Origin: Guyanagaster necrorhizus | Taxonomy: Eukaryota > Basidiomycota > Agaricomycetes > Agaricales > Physalacriaceae | Assembly: GCF_019112545.1 (NCBI RefSeq) | Contig: NW_025064894.1 | Location: forward strand, 1,080,717-1,144,716 | Direction: 5' to 3' | DNA: 64,000 bases | Part shown: piece by piece, positions 45,509 to 58,047 of the stretch | Layout: the number at the start of each line of letters is the position of its first letter | How positions within the stretch are numbered: position 1 is the stretch's first letter | The notes under the pieces: generated by a model | What the model was told of the DNA's origin: nothing | What the model saw: only the letters and a program-made list of their open reading frames with translations | Database searches by the model: none | Position numbers and translations under genes: made by a program

Positions 45509-46128
45509 GATACTAGAGGGTATTAACTTACGGTGGTTGGGGTGAGATGTAGATCGAACCTTTATATGGTAGAGTAAAGTGTTGGCGCTGAGACACATGC
45601 GTGGGCCGAGGGTGAAGATAAGATGATTGAGAAGACGCAGGTAGAACAAAAATGGTGGAAGAAAAGTGGGGTTCCCTTGTTCCGCGCCAAGTTCAGAAGA
45701 GTTTGTAAGGATCCCACACGTTTTCATGATGCCTAAACGGAATATGTATCTACATCATAATGATTGGATTGCCATCGGCGGGATCTAACGAGTTCTCGTG
45801 CTAAAGAAGATCACAATTGATACTGAATATTAGTCTCGTCCAGTTGTCGACGTCCCAAAATGGAAGAAACGAGATGGCTGAAGAAAGAGGAGATCAGATG
45901 GAATGCACCTTCAGTAATAACACCCAAGGGGACCCAAGCTGGCGGTCTTGGTGATGGCGGGCGAGAACACTCTATTGCTGTCAATAAATGATGGTGGATC
46001 CAGTCGAAGTCCCGCTTAATATTATTGGTGTCCTACATTAAAGCATTGGATTGTGTGCTCCGCTCTAGAATTCATCTACAGTAGATTTCCACCCCGAGAT
46101 TTTACGACCAATAGAATATATCCATAAG
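45509..46128. other. Intergenic, no supported gene
   Basis: 620 bp 3' of the GMC oxidoreductase gene. No ORF with coding character apart from the upward extension of the weak reading frame at 45,449-45,727. Confidence 0.4.
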
Positions 46129-48566
46129 CTAGTCAGGTCCCCCACGAGCGGTCTTGATGATATCGGCAGCTTTTTCTGCGATCGCAACTACCACTGCACA
46201 AGGATGGCCGGAAACTTGGTTCTGGAATACAGATGCATCGACGACAAGTAGGCCTTCGATGCCGTGAGCTTTCAAGTTAGCATCCACGACGCTGTCAGAC
46301 ACATCTCGACCCATGCGAGCAGATGATGCCTATCGAAACAATAAGAAATTGCAGACCCAAGGGTGGAGGTAGAGAGAGAAAGAGACGAACAGGGCGCCAA
46401 GTCGCCATCCCGTTGGCGGAAATTCATTCTTACGTTCATATCGTTCTCATCGGCAAGGTAACTAAAGGCGTACACTTAGCAAGGTTGTGGCGCTGGAACG
46501 TAAGAATGGATGGATATACTTGGGATTAATGATTGGCTTGTCCCAAACGCTAGCCGTCTTCAGCGAAATAGAACCTTCGCTGGATGGTTGCATCACCATA
46601 GCGCCCTATGACCGGTCAGTATATCGCTAACTAGCTTGGGAAAGACGGACCATAGAAATGCCTGTTACTCCTCTTGGGGGTCTTTTGGTTCCGTTCTCAA
46701 GCACAAGCAGAGGCATCCAGATGATTTCAAGGTCTGGAGCGTTCGGACCGGAGGTATTGTCTTTCACCGGAGCCCCAGATTGTGATTCAGAATAGAAAGG
46801 GAGGCTAGAGATGGTTCAGGATTTTCGAAAGAGACCAATATAACCGCGACTTACGAAGGGTCATCGGAACGAACAAAAATCCCGCCAGGAAAGCTCACCC
46901 CGGCCATCGGCCCTTGACCAGAGATAAGCCACTTAAATAAGCGACCATGCTCCTGCCAGAGACCCTCCGACATAGTCCCAGGTCAGATTCTGGATGCTTT
47001 AGTGCGGAAGAGGACTGTTCCACAACTAGGATGCTAATGATGAAGGAAACATGAGAACACGTCCTTGAAGTCGTGACGAATGGCTCACGTCAAGAAGGTG
47101 ACGCCCCACCGCAGGGTGATCTTTGATGACGGGGATGTTTAGCTTCTGTAGATCTTCTCGAGGTCCCACTCCGCTGAGCTGTAAGATTTGTGGAGTCCCT
47201 ACCGCTCCAGCACAAAGAATTACTTCATGACTGGCTCGAACGCGGAATCGAGGCCCTCCAGGACGCTTTGACAGCTCGATTCCGATGGCTCGTGGATTCT
47301 GAGCAGCTGGCGTATCGAATAATATCTTTTCTACCATGACTCGTGTGATTACGGTGAGATTCGGCCTAGAAAGTACGGATGGCGTAAGGTATGCAGTGGC
47401 AGAGGAGCTCCCTGTTGAGACAATCATCAGAAATTAGCTCAGAATAGATTTATAGAGGACTAACGTCTTCCGTTTTGGTCAATACACGAGATGAACTCAG
47501 TTGAACCTAGTGTTCCGGATTCTGAAGACGTGTCGCTTGAAGAGTAAGTTCAGTTTTAGGGCGACTATAGAATAGTAGAGCATAGAACCTGATATGGGGC
47601 AGCTTCATGGCCTCACATGTTTTGAGAAGGACTTCATGGATGGCCTGAGAGTAATTGTATCAGTAAACAGCTGAAGTAGGAGGTGCCACCTACTACAGGA
47701 GGAGAATGTTGCGGGCCGGTTTTCCAAGGTCCGGATGTGCCATGGTCCTCGGCCTTCACGTTTAGGTAACGCCGATCGGGAGTGTAAGATTCTGCCTTGA
47801 GGAAATAACTGATCGTTGCTTGAGCGTATAGAAACAGACAATTAAAAAAACTACATACGGCAAAAGATCTCTGTATGACCATCCTGATGCCCCCAGCCGG
47901 TTCCGTTCGTGGAAGTCTTGAAACAGGAATCAAAAGAATATACAAGATGTCGATAAATAACAAAGCCTACCGTCACGAGCGCATCTATGATAGATCGAGC
48001 AATTTATGGAACTAATGAAGTATGTTAGAGTGCAGTAACTAAGCCCCAAAATTGGATGTGACCTTGTCCCACCAAGTATCTTTCCCCTTGGCCAGTAGAT
48101 GGCTCTCTTCCCAAGCGCATCCTGAGGACTAGTATAATTTGTACGTCAGATTCTCGCAAATCATGTTGCAACGTACGTCGTCTCATAATCCCAATCTGAA
48201 TCTGTTTTGAATATCTTTGAGAACGCCAGAGGAATGCTCGTCAACAAATCACCCTCGTGTCTATTAACAAGTCAATCCAGCGAAAATGAAGACAATGACG
48301 GTACAAACGACTTGCCTGCTTCAACAAGGAGTATTGAAACGTTTGAGTTCTCAGAAAGCCTTGATGCAAGGACACACCCAGCAATCCCTACGGGCACAAG
48401 TGAGAAATGATGAGAATAAAGCTTTGAACAACAGCGCACCTCCTCCCACGACGACGTAGTCGTATGCTTTCCAATTACCAGCATCGCCAATGCTCGCAGA
48501 AGACTTTACTTCTGTAGCGAAGCTTCCAACATTTGTGGACTTTCCTTTTGACTGAGAGACTCCCAT
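46129..48566 (-). CDS. GMC oxidoreductase (choline dehydrogenase / aryl-alcohol oxidase type)
   Basis: FAD-dependent alcohol oxidoreductase. ATG 48,566 gives MGVSQSKGK, no signal peptide; Gly2 with Ser6 could allow N-myristoylation. The FAD-binding motif YDYVVVGGG is split by an intron and continues IAGCVLASRLSE and ILLVEAG (about 48,340-48,450). Then YFLKAESYTP and HGTSGPW (47,700-47,820), TPSVLSRPNLTVIT, HEVILCAGAVGTPQILQLSGVGP (GMC signature 2, about 47,150-47,240), PSSEGSISL and INPKYIHPF, SSARMGRDVSDSVVD, and DASVFQNQVSGHPCAVV with the C-terminal active-site His-Pro, stop TAG 46,129. At least eight introns. Looks intact. Likely substrates are primary alcohols, unproven; possible H2O2 producer. 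Confidence 0.88.
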
Positions 48567-49072
48567 TGTGGAGGCGCAAAAAGTGGAAAAAGGTGAGAGC
48601 TAGAATGCGCGCTGGTGGCATTCACCGCATGGGAAAACGCACGCGGCAACGAAGCGCCGGAGATAAGTACAGTTCATCAGAAGGCATGTTTAATGGACAT
48701 CCAGACCCACTGATTCAGATGGCACTAAATAATACTTTACCACCTTTGGAATGAGCGCCAGGTCGAACAGAGGATTTACAACACCATACCTTTCTGCCTG
48801 ATGACCGTACTTCTCGATATACATATTTCTCTACATGTAACTGGCGATACAAAGGGTCACTATGTGAAGGAGAAAAGGTGGCAATGTCCTGAGGGTCCCG
48901 AGCCTGCTACATCTGCCACGCTGATCGGCCTTCGCGCGGAAACCGGCGTTGGCGGCTCAGTGGACTTGCTTTTCCCATCACTAGAGTTTGCCATCAGTGC
49001 AGCAAGCATATTGTTACTATCCGATATGCAACTACATTGTATCGTCCTGACAGCCACCTCTTAGTTTCCTCA
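48567..49072. promoter_or_regulatory. Divergent intergenic region, GMC gene / MFS pseudogene
   Basis: 506 bp. A 65-codon minus ORF (48,860-49,057) contains a Ser/Pro-rich tract (TEPPTPVSARRPISV) but has no supporting signal and is not called as a gene. Confidence 0.4.
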
Positions 49073-50110
49073 ATGGACTCCGAAAAATCACTTCGTCCAA
49101 AGCCTGCCAGAGGCTTGAACTTTTGGACGTCCTTTGTCTCTCTTTGCACTGCTCTCGCCCTCTTTGCTTTGGAATTGACCTCTGAGTCGACCGCTTTGCC
49201 TACTATTGATCTCCACTCCCCAGAATTTGTTTATTGGATTTGTGCTTATTACGCATTATCGTCTTCCGCGTTTCTTCCTCTTTCTGGACGGCTCGCTCAG
49301 ATATTCTGATGTCTGCTGTTCTAATATTCGCTATCGGAAACACACTTTGCGGTGCCGCAGTTAGTCAGTCCATGATGTCGGAGACATTCTCCTTGGAGAC
49401 CTGGCTCTTCTCCGAGATCGTGGTCTATTCCTTGGATTGCTTGGCTTGCATTTCCAGTAAATTTTATTACTGGACCGACTTGTCATTGGAGGAAGTCTCG
49501 CTTCTGCAGGTGCTTGGAGATGGATTTTTTGTAAGCACGACTTCTTCACTTGATCTCCATGCTGATTCTTGTCATGACGTAGACTTGAACTTACCGTTGT
49601 GCGGTATTTCTATCGCGCCATCGGCAGCATTCCTTCATCTTAGATCTCCTAACATTCCAATACGCGAGGGAATCATCCTTATGGACTGGAGGCGAAGTTT
49701 GATTTCTCGCTTTTCCTGGTACACGTTCTGAAACTGGACTTCAGAGGTAACTTCTTGGTTGTCATTGGATCAACTTTGTTTCCTATTGCACTTACTTGTG
49801 GCGGGGTCTGTTATGCTTAGGACACAGCTCATGTTTTGGTACCGCTCTGCCTGGGTATAGTGTCTCTTGTTACGTTCCAACCAACCCATTGTGAATGAAT
49901 TTCCAAGGATTAACATTGTATCCAGTATGATCTCCATAGGTTCTATTTTCCCTTATGTCTAATCAGACAAGTGCTAGCGGGTAGGTTTCCATTTGTTTCA
50001 CGCTTCTTCATGTAACGTGATTTGGCAGATATCTCCCCCATCGTCGTTTTGGCTGCAGTCTGTGCATTCTATTTATCAGGCCTATCTGAAGCTTGAATTT
50101 GGGAATTTGA
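49073..50110 (+). pseudogene. MFS transporter pseudogene (DHA14-like)
   Basis: ATG 49,073 opens a typical drug:H+ antiporter N-terminus: NFWTSFVSLCTALALFALE, FVYWICAYYALSSSAFLPLSG, RLAQIF. Downstream pieces LIFAIGNTLCGAAVSQSMM, then LLGDLALLRDRGLF, then LVIGGSLASAGAWRWIF, then DLNLPLCGISIAPSAAFLHL, then GNFLVVIGSTLFPIALTCGG are in changing frames with stops (a TAA just after GLHFQ near 49,460). About 25-30 residues normally present between AAVSQSMM and the LALLRDRG loop are missing. It ends without the C-terminal helices. Non-functional; an efflux pump by ancestry. Confidence 0.8.
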
Positions 50111-50562
50111 CTTATTTCAGATTTCATCCCAATTTACTACCAAGGATGCAAGGATTCTTCTCCGCTCACTTCTGGTGTACAAATGCTCAGATTCGCGTCC
50201 ATTTTTAATCTTTGATCCTACATATATTGAGACATCACGACCACTGCTGAATGTTTCGAGTACAAAGTGTGAAATTCGATTCATGGATGATGTTCCAAAG
50301 AATCATCCTGACAATCAGCCTTACAAAAATCTCCATCAGGAGTTGAGAAATGAACCCAAAAGTTAGAACTGCATCAGACTTTGACTTGAAAAGAAGTTGA
50401 CAATTATGAATTGGCACTGTGCCATCAGCCCATTCCTTAGAATCAGAGGTGTGAACCTTCAGCTGGGGCTACACTTATCACCACAGTGAAACACACACAT
50501 GGGAAGTACAAAAGTCAAGTTTCAAATTTCACATTCAAAAACGGTCACTATGTAGATCGGGA
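50111..50562. other. Intergenic, no supported gene
   Basis: 450 bp between the MFS remnant and the tRNA, somewhat AT-rich. No motif found except TTTTT near 50,538-50,542 on the minus strand, about 20 nt beyond the tRNA 3' end, which fits a Pol III terminator. Confidence 0.4.
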
Positions 50563-50644
50563 CGACACCAGCAGGATTTGAACCTGCGCACTCAGAGAGT
50601 AATAAATTTCTAATCTATCGCCTTAACCACTTGGCTATAGTGCC
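50563..50644 (-). tRNA. tRNA-Ser (AGA anticodon)
   Basis: 82 nt on the minus strand starting GGCACTATAGCCAAGTGG. The D arm carries the A-box-like TAGCCAAGTGG. Anticodon stem ATAGA/TTTAT encloses loop TTAGAAA with AGA. The long variable arm TACTCTCTGAGTGC is class II, as in serine tRNAs. T arm GCAGGTTCAAATCCTGC contains the B box. Acceptor GGCACTA pairs with TGGTGTC using two G-U pairs; discriminator G73, as in eukaryotic tRNA-Ser. No intron. A TTTTT follows about 20 nt downstream. Wobble pairs in acceptor and anticodon stems leave a small chance of a decaying copy. Confidence 0.85.
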
Positions 50645-51397
50645 TTAGAACGCTCTTTCCAATGCAATATTTGTAGTATATGTCCATTGTCAAGCTACGA
50701 CTACTATTCATCGAGTCGAATCGACCATTTATAGCGAGGGAGAAGGAGGTGGGACAACTCACCGGGCAACAGAAACTTCCACGAGATAGTCTTGCCCATG
50801 CAATGCTGGTTGCATTCTATGCCACGATGGATCCTGCGTAATTTACAGGTGTGGTTGATTTCCCCGGTCTCTTGCAGCCCTCTTCTAATTGATCCACCGA
50901 AGATTGTCGCCGTGGAGGTGATCTGGTGAAAATTAGAGTGCACTCTGTCTTCGACTTTGTCGCAGGTCATATCAGAACACTTTCCATGCCATGTCAGAGC
51001 ATGGGATGAAGTTTTCTTCTATGCTGGTGAGACCGTCTTGGTTCGAAGCAACGAGGCTGCGGTACTGCAAAGGTATTGATGAGGACATTTTTTGGTCAGA
51101 GGTCCGAAAGGGTTATAGTCTGCAAAGCGAGGTTGTTGGAGGATCCATGAGTAGCTAGTACGAGCGGGTGGCGGTTGGTGGTTATTGCTGGAGGTTTGTC
51201 CCAAAGGCGGTCGACGGTAGATGAGTAATCCATCATCAGGATGTCCTGACACAGTGGCGATCACATGGACGAGGGATGATTGGATGTTCCTTGGATTTCT
51301 TTTCAACCTTTGTAATTCGGCCGAAGCGTAAAAGAGGCAATTCGAGCTGCTCCAGATAATGATGTTCCTTGTTTCGTTTGAATAGTTATAACGTATA
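50645..51397. other. Intergenic, no recognised gene
   Basis: 750 bp. The longest ORF (51,019-51,411, minus, 130 codons) overlaps the end of the MDR gene, has no recognisable motif and no clear codon bias, so it is not called. Confidence 0.4.
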
Positions 51398-52654
51398 CTA
51401 GGTACAGACACGGATCACGATCTTCCCAACGTGTTTTTGGCTCTCCATATATGCGTATGCTTCAGCAGCCTCCTCAAACGAGAACACCTTGTCAATCACT
51501 GGGCGTGTCGACTCTGGACGAGCACGTAAAAGACCGTTAATCGACTCCAACCTACATAGGAATTAGCATCGGAAAGGGAAAAGACAGACCATGCTCACTG
51601 TGCAAGAGAGCCAACCAGAACTCCACGTAGAGTGACAGCCTTAAGGAGACACGGAGCAATAACGTTCATCAGGGGAACGGGTGTCATCGAAAGAAATCCA
51701 ATCAGATGAACGTGTCCCGCATAACGTACAGCCGCCATCGACTTCTCGAGAGTCCCAGGTCCTCCAACCTACAATAGCTCCAAAGTCAGACAAAAGAAGG
51801 AACAAAGAGTAGCCGCACAATACCTCCAAAACATGATCGACACCCCTTCCGTCCGTCAGCCTAAGCACTTCCTTGTCCCAGTCGGGCGTCGTATTGTAAT
51901 TGATTGTGTGCGCAGCGCCGAGTTTCTTGACGATAGCCAGCTTGGCATCAGAGGACGACGTTGCGATGACAGTGGCTCCAGAGGCGATAGCGAATTGTAA
52001 ACCAAAACTACTTTGATCAGAATAAAAGCATTGAGCCAATCAGAAGATGCATACAGGGACACGGCGCTAGTTCCAAGGATGAGAACAGCGTCGCCTGCTT
52101 TGACTGGCTTGGGACCCATGAGAGCATTGTACGCTGTCACAGCAGCACACGGCAGCGCTGCCGCTTCTTCGTAAGACAGATGTTCCGGAATAGTGACCAG
52201 TGACTGAAAGCCAGCATGAGCGCTAGCATAAGGAAAAGAATCACATCAAAGTCCTCACATGAGCTGGGAAATCCCTGTATTCGGCCAATACGCCATGAAT
52301 TTCCCCACCAAGCACCCACTCCAATGTTCTCGGACCGACTTCTCCATACAAATAGTCTATCGTAGTATTGGCGGAGACTCTGTCGCCAATCTTCCACTGG
52401 GTCACGTCGGCACCGATTGCGACCACCTCTCCAGCCATGTCGGAGCATGGAACAAGGTTATCGACTACCTTTCCAGGGTATCGACCCAAGGAGATATACA
52501 GGTCCCGGTACTGGAGCGACACAGCATGTATTTTGACAAGGACACAGTTGGACTTGAGTTCAGGGAGGGAGATAGTCTGCAAGGTGAGATTGGTGTGGGA
52601 TCCAAGAGTGGGGAAGTAGTACGAGCGTATGGTACTTGGTATCTGCGCAGTCAT
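51398..52654 (-). CDS. Zinc-independent MDR alcohol dehydrogenase / quinone oxidoreductase-like
   Basis: Medium-chain dehydrogenase/reductase, NAD(P)H-dependent, probably cytosolic. ATG 52,654 ([14 protein letters not shown]); TAG at 51,398. GroES-like N-terminal domain: [64 protein letters not shown]. Rossmann domain: [12 protein letters not shown] (about 52,125-52,160), [67 protein letters not shown], and the terminal [23 protein letters not shown]. Structural zinc Cys residues are not evident, as expected for the quinone-reductase-like branch. Four or more introns; no lesion seen. Confidence 0.88.
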
Positions 52655-55289
52655 TGCGAAGGAGAACCGGTAGGCAGATGAATAACCATGTCCATGTTTT
52701 ATAACTCCGGCGACAGGAACGAGGAGAAGATTCGTGGCCGTGATGATTTCGAGACACACGCGTAATCCACGGAAAGAGGCTAAGCAATGAAGGGCAGAAG
52801 CGACGAGTAAATGGAGAAGCCGAAGAAGTGTAAGCCAGACCGACCTAAAAATAGAATAGCTATTCAGTATGTATAATGTTTGAAGGGGTTAACGAATGAA
52901 TCACTTCATTATTAGAACGTCGAAAATTAGTTGGCCAATACGTGAGTGCAAAGTCCGATGGAGGCGCAAGACGGTCATGGGTAGCAGATGAACGACTGTT
53001 GGCAATTGCCGGTGCTGGTGTCGCTGTGGCATCAGTCGACAGAGTATGACATTCGCACCGTAAGACCTAATAATCATAGAAGTGAGCGGCCATTATATTC
53101 TCACAAGAAGAGACGCATATTTAGAGGGAACGGGGAAACCGAACCGCACAGAATTATCTCGATTTAAACGCTCAGGTAAATGATGTTCAACGCAGATTCC
53201 GCCATTTGCGATTCTCACTGTACCTCCCTCAAGGAACGATATCAAGTCAGAACAATCTGACTACCGGGACCTTGTCTTGACAGTGATCCAAGTTCGGACC
53301 TAAGTACAGACGTAGCTCATAAGAGGGACCATCTGTTCTGCCGGGTCTACCAGAAAGAATCAACAGAGATTCGCAGGACTGGAATAATGTTGGACTCCTT
53401 GATGTTATCGGTCACTGATACAAGTGTGGAGACGTCACGTCATTGGCAAACGTCTCCCGCTGGGTCGCGGTCCAAGATGAAGCACCAAGACCCATGCCTC
53501 TGCGATGGCATCATTCAGTTTTTTTGCAGCTTTTGTATCATGTGTGGTGACATACCTCTTTCAACAGAACGAGGTCGTCCTAATGATCCTTCTTTACAAG
53601 TAATTCATACTCAGAATTGATCTGCTCACGATACCAAGATCACTAGGCAGCGTGGTAGCAACGCCGTCGTACCAGCTTCCGGAAATGGCGGAGGAGTCGG
53701 AGGCTTGGACGGTTCTACTAGAGGGTCAATACCCCGTCTTTCCGATGGTACATCCATATAGGAAATCACATCGCGAGCCAGAACAGCTGACGTAGCTAAA
53801 GGAAAGAAATCCATTGTACTTGCTCTAGTATCGCATTTCCAAGATCGGGTGATATTGTACATGAGCCGTGGATGAATATTGCAGAGGATTTTGACTCCGG
53901 CACATCTGGTAAGTCGGCCGTTGTCACCAGGCCTGTTCCGATTGATGTCAATTGCCTGGAAGAAGGAACACAAATTAATCCATCGTCTACAGCAAGATAC
54001 GCGTAGTGTCACGGCTTCTATTTGTAGCTCGGTTACCACTCACTAGCGTAGGAGCTAGAGCGTGTATGGTGTAATGTCAGTCTAATAGCGAAAGGCAGAT
54101 ATTGAGTGACTGATACGGACGATTAGAAAGCGCAATACGACTGTCAGAAGGAATCATATTATCTGGGACTCGCAATATGGTAATTGCTTTATGAGTCATG
54201 AACCAACTCCTGAGAACCGGGTAAATAGTAAAAGGGAGCTGATGGCAGGAAGCAAGAAGCGAATGTGATCTTATCATTTAACCCTGTCCTAAACCTCACG
54301 TGATCCCGACGCGTCCTTTTTTCAAATTTGGTTTCGAACTTCCGTTCTTGGTTGTTTGCCATTCTCCGCCTTTTGTTCCGCCCCTCACGAGGCCTCTCCG
54401 TGTATTCAAATCCAAAGTGTAACACTGTACTTGGTCTCCCTCCCGACCGGTTCATCAAGGGCCCTAGTCTAGTACCTTCAAGACTCGTGGTGAGCAAACT
54501 AGAAGCTGTTTTCCTGACATATCAGGTCAGCTAATAGAGAAGCGGGCCACTTTATATCCTCTAAGAGAATTAAATCAGCCGCGACAGTCTACATCCATCA
54601 TCTCCAGCACCTAGGATCCAAACCCGGCGACGACGAACAACGGGTACATCGTTCTCGGCTCAGCAATATAAACAAGGCCATCTGAGAATATCTATGCATC
54701 GTATACCATAGAGGGTCTGTAGGCCAATCGAAGAACACGAATAATGCGGCATGCTTACCACTGACCCGGTTTAGAAATGAACGTCCGACCACCAACGCCC
54801 CTTCTCAGGGGACATTACGATACTATCAAGTCATGAACGTGGTTTTCATGCCGAATAATGACAAGGAGGATGGAAAAGGCTATTTCCACTCAGAAGAAGA
54901 CAATGTGATTACGTCTCTCGCTTACATGCCTCTATCACCGTTGGTCTGACAATCTTCCCTACTGTCCATACTCTTTGCTGTTGGTTCACTTAAAATTTTC
55001 TCCGTTATCCTCTGTGACCGTTATTTTGCCTTTCGGGAATGACCGAATCCACGGAAAAGTATACGATGTGGGTTCTCCCCGTCAGTATCCCAATGGATGC
55101 CTGTTATTGTTCAGCCACTCAGTCTATTTGTTTTTAAAATCAAATAGTCGCTGCGCAATGAACGTGACTAGCGATCTCTAGAAATACTTTGCATCATCAT
55201 TGTTAGAAGCCGAAATTCCAAAAAAGCCACTACGATTGCTGACCGCATGACGTTCCCAATTCCGGGATTTTTGAAGGTGGTTTCTTCGG
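52655..55289. other. Long intergenic stretch with only weak ORFs
   Basis: 2.6 kb without a recognised gene. On the minus strand 53,626-53,813 encodes a 62-residue, proline-rich ORF (MDFFPLATSAVLARDV, then PSKPPTPPPFPEAG) that could be an exon or a small gene but lacks corroboration. A 102-codon basic ORF at 54,189-54,497 (minus) also has no recognisable features. CpG content is normal. Confidence 0.35.
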
Positions 55290-56060
55290 GTGCTGTGGTA
55301 CCTTTCCCAAGCCCTAGGACGTATCCCAGAACAAGTACTTGGTCGTTCGGACAATAATCTAACATTGTGTGCCGAAAATGACAATGGTGGCAGCGTTCTG
55401 ACATTTAAGGCTGCCACCGTTCATCCGCCCTCTCCACGTCTGTCCAGTGTCGACATGCAGTATGCTTTCCACTACGGCGGGGACCTTGGAGAGGAGCCCC
55501 ATCGGTTTGTTTTCCTCTGCTACTACGCTCATTGAACTCTGACATATCCACTCCATAGGATCGCAACTCCTCCTGCCGACTTCGACCCTACCACCTCCGC
55601 CCTCTCCCCAGGACAGAGCCATACCATCGCGTACCGATTCATCAGCTCCACGAATTACCTCATCATCTACAAGACGATGTTCGAATACACGAAGGATCCC
55701 GGAGAGATGAGGATCTGGCAGCTGGAGAACGACGAGTGGGCGGACTGTACAGAGGACGAGGGCTCGGGGTCTGTCAGCCTAAGGTGCCTAGGGTGCTCGA
55801 CGTCCGTGGCATTTGACGCGTGGGAGGCGCATCGGGACGCGTGTCTGGGCATCGAGGATAAGATGCTGCGCGCGGTGATGGCGGATATGTTGAACGAGGA
55901 GGAGTCTGAGGGGAACCGTAAACGTTGTTCGACGATAAGGTCCGTGCGCGAGTCGGTTCTGCTGGATGCTGGTTATCTTGAGGGTCAGCGTGATGAACGG
56001 GGTGAGGCGCGTAAGCGCAAGAGCTTGGGGATGCGGTTGTGTTCGGGCCTGGTAAGTTGA
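55290..56060 (+). CDS. Hypothetical protein with CxxC...H..C motif
   Basis: Two exons, 55,290-55,504 and 55,559-56,060, joined in frame by a 54-bp GTTTGT...TAG intron; 238 residues. Recognisable only by composition. N-terminal half: ENDNGGSVLTFKAATVHPPS and DMQYAFHYGGDLGEEPHR; then TTSALSPGQSHTIAYRFISS and YLIIYKTMFEYT. The C-terminal half holds LRCLGCSTSVAFDAWEAHRD then AC, a C-x2-C-x12-H-x3-C zinc-finger-like motif, and a basic end. CpG and GC are markedly high from 55,560 on. An upstream exon cannot be excluded. Function unknown. Confidence 0.6.
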
Positions 56061-56459
56061 TTTATTTTCTTCCTTGTTTGTGGACTTGGTGCTGACAGCA
56101 AACGTGATAGCATTTTATTGGGCTCAAGCATTCGAAGGAATGAGCGTATGTGGATGTGTTTGAAAACTTTTATGTCATGGACGTTTATGATGTGAGGATT
56201 AAGGAAAATGTTGTATTTCTCTAACTGTTGTATGTACTTGTATGTATTATATAGATCTGTATCGAAGTCTACTCTGTAAAATAAAGTCTCCTGGCTTTTC
56301 TAACGAGAATCCTCTCGTGAATTGGAATGATCCATGCTATGGTATTGTACCTCGTAAATGGAGAAATGGCCTAAGAGTCAGAGCGGATCTCTGGATCTAA
56401 AAGCCTCAGCTCAGTCTGAAGGAAGAAAGGTGTGCTGTAATTATACACCGTAGAGTGAA
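56061..56459. other. Convergent 3' intergenic region
   Basis: 400 bp between two convergent genes. Contains AATAAAG (56,280-56,286), a possible polyadenylation signal for the upstream gene. No ORF of interest. Confidence 0.4.
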
Positions 56460-58047
56460 TTAAAGCCTGGCCATTGCATGACCTCTGTTATCTATTAGAA
56501 GTAATATTGCGTCGGCTGTGCGGTAGAATTATGAGCAAGCACTGAGGAAATGAGAATTATATAACTCACCAAAATCTTTTGGTCTATCCTGGGGTATCTA
56601 TATCAACACGTAAGAAAATGTATCATGGGCCAAAAAATAGCTCCGTCACTCACAAAATGACTCGTACCGGGTATCTTCATGCTTTTAGAATTCACGGACC
56701 GTAGTCCTATCATTTTCTGCGTAATCGAAGGCCCGATTATCCTAACGCCCAAGATCAGAGAAAAGCCATCCCAAGAAGATAAGAGAACATACCCTCCGCT
56801 CTCAGGCAGGACCCAGTTCAGCTGTATACCTGCGTCCAATTGGTGCAGAAGGCTGTACACCGTTGAAGGTGTGATGGGGTCCGCATACAAAACCGTCGCG
56901 TTGATAGACGAAGTCTTCAGTTGGACCTGGGAGCCGCCCCTACCCTCATTCTCTTGCAGACCGTAGTCTATCAGTCTGTCAAAAGCCGCAGGATCCCAGC
57001 TTCGGTAAGGTCTGTACTGCCGCAAACATTCTTCGGCGACGACCCTGAGAGATTATTAAACCTGGGATGAAATGGAAGAAAAAACGGGTAACCCACCAGT
57101 TCATCCAGGTTGATTGTTGGAGCAAGGATCCTTTCATGAACGAAGTCATCAATTTCTTTCCGGCACCACTATCGAAATGACGAGGGGGTACGATTATTGG
57201 GTCGACGAGGATTAAGGAATGGAAGAGTTTAGGGTATTGAAGTGCTGCGAGGGCACTGGGATAAAGAAGGTTAATTCCTCGATAGTCACCACACATAGCA
57301 GAAAGGTTTCTTACGAGACGCAACCACCATAGGAATGTCCCACCAAGACGATCTTTCTCGATGAGAACCCATTCCGAACACGGGTCACTGCCTCTGCCTC
57401 GTCTAGGCGTATGGAAGAGAGGTCGTCTGGCAAAGGATTCCGGCTAATTTTGCGCGGGAGATAATGTTTCACAAATTCCATTAGATCGCGCGTATCGTCT
57501 TCCCAATTATCTGAAACGCGATGTAAGTCATGATTCGCGTTTACACAGAAGGAAGACTCACAAGCGCCGCTTAGTTTACCAGCATTCATTACTCCACTAT
57601 CACCCTGGAAGACACTTTCCCACATCCATACCTCGTCAACTAGCCCTGGTGAAGCAGATATAAGATGTTGAACTGCAGGTTCATACGTCTATGCCTTGTT
57701 TAGTACTGAAAGCCCATGAACACACTTGCATGAAGACTTACCTCCTTCGGTATCCCATTTCCAGGAACGAACACAAACGTCAATCCTCGACCGACGCGAT
57801 CGCTGACGTATCTGTTGACGCAATTCCAGAGGCGATGTGTGTTTGGCGTTCCGTATTTGATGATCTCGCGTCGACCTGTTATTATTGTCTCTACCGCTTG
57901 AGATGCCTTCGTTCTGTCGACAAAGACAGGTTGGTCAACGTGAGGCGTGAGACGAGGGCAGGGCGCGGGGATAATATGTGAAGAGAGCGTGTATCTGCCG
58001 TACTTTTCGATTCTGGGAGAAGGAAGGTCGGTTGGCGTCAAGGACAT
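56460..58047 (-). CDS. Alpha/beta hydrolase 2
   Basis: Serine hydrolase of the alpha/beta fold. ATG 58,047 (MSLTPTDLPSPRIEKYGRY), TAA at 56,460. Order of landmarks: LTFVFVPGNGIPKE (oxyanion region), VDEVWMWESVFQGDSG, NWEDDTRDLMEFVKHYLP, nucleophile elbow VLVGHSYGGC (about 57,315-57,345), ALAALQYPKLFHSLILVDPI, RQYRPYRSWDPAAFDRLID, IQLNWVLPESGG, and IPGTSHF with the likely catalytic His (about 56,655-56,675). At least seven introns of 50-85 bp. The last two small exons (PQDRPKDF; DAILLLIDNRGHAMARL) are inferred from splice sites. Substrate unknown; unrelated in detail to hydrolase 1. Confidence 0.85.

Noticed and set aside
50563..50644. tRNA-derived SINE
   Set aside because: The fold is complete with a Pol III-type terminator about 20 nt downstream; no tRNA-unrelated body or A-rich tail follows.
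51019..51411. 130-codon minus ORF as a gene
   Set aside because: It overlaps the end of the MDR gene in another frame and shows no motif or convincing amino-acid composition.
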